Assembly (NCBI GenBank): GCA_020025255.1
Contig: JAHHSK010000079.1
Span: forward strand, 1-7,072
DNA from: Ruthenibacterium sp.
GTDB taxonomy: Bacteria > Bacillota > Clostridia > Oscillospirales > Ruminococcaceae
DNA length: 7,072 bases
Direction of reading: 5' to 3'
Positions 7,002 to 7,072 of this stretch are shown one piece after another. The notes under the pieces were generated by a model that had not been told where the DNA came from, did no database searches, and was given only the letters and a program-made list of their open reading frames with translations. A program made the translations under genes and the position numbers. The first letter of the stretch is position 1, and each line of letters begins with the position of its first letter.

Positions 7002-7022
7002 TTTTCCTATTTTCCTATTTTC
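7002..7022. repeat. Short tandem repeat of TTTTCCTA
   Basis: Two complete copies of TTTTCCTA (7002-7009 and 7010-7017) and a partial third follow the large hairpin. They lie in the 3' untranslated part of the leftward gene. No function is evident. The T-rich plus strand could add slightly to rightward termination. Confidence 0.5.
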
Positions 7023-7040
7023 TTTCAGCCGCTTTCCCGC

Positions 7041-7072
7041 TTACTTCAGCCCGGAAGTCGTGGCAATGCCGC
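7041..7072 (-). CDS. 3' end of a leftward gene, possibly a sugar ABC transporter permease (partial)
   Basis: On the minus strand the frame ends GIATTSGLK followed by TAA (7043-7041). Only nine complete codons are inside the window. The tail resembles the C-terminus of MalG-type carbohydrate ABC permeases, which often end in a short G-[ILMV]-x-[TA]-x-G-x-[LV]-K motif. That family would fit next to cytoplasmic glycosidases that need imported oligosaccharides. The strong leftward terminator 50 bases beyond supports a gene ending here. Nine residues are too few for a firm identification, and a second frame runs open a little further left to a TAG near 7015. Confidence 0.4.
   Translation of the reverse strand, partial: GIATTSGLK

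Overview
The window looks like carbohydrate-utilisation DNA from a low-to-middling GC Firmicute of the gut or anaerobic Clostridia type (Oscillospiraceae/Lachnospiraceae-like). This rests on strong AGGAGG-type ribosome binding sites, the clostridial style of the GH3 and GH20 proteins, a TTG-started small gene, and AT-rich intergenic DNA around genes of moderate GC. The species cannot be named from the sequence.

Layout. Positions 1-383 are an AT-rich control region with a good sigma-A promoter for the rightward genes, a plausible leftward promoter, an inverted repeat near the left edge and an imperfect direct repeat that could be a regulator site. Three large rightward genes follow, tightly packed: a 628-residue protein with no family name I can assign (384-2270), a GH20 beta-N-acetylhexosaminidase (2267-4129, overlapping its neighbour by ATGA) and a GH3 beta-glucosidase-type enzyme with its domains in reversed order (4142-6649). 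A 59-residue, two-helix membrane protein with a TTG start (6703-6882) comes next. Two hairpins then separate this cluster from the 3' end of a leftward gene at the right edge (7041-7072), whose last residues resemble a sugar ABC permease tail.

How it works together (inference). None of the three large proteins has a signal peptide, so they should act in the cytoplasm on small oligosaccharides brought in by a transporter. The GH20 enzyme would remove terminal beta-linked GlcNAc or GalNAc, and the GH3 enzyme would remove beta-glucosyl or related sugars. The first protein, with a predicted alpha-helical barrel-like C-terminal part, is probably a third glycan-active enzyme in the same pathway. 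It is the most promising candidate for something undescribed. I found no CRISPR array, RNA gene, insertion sequence or phage gene.
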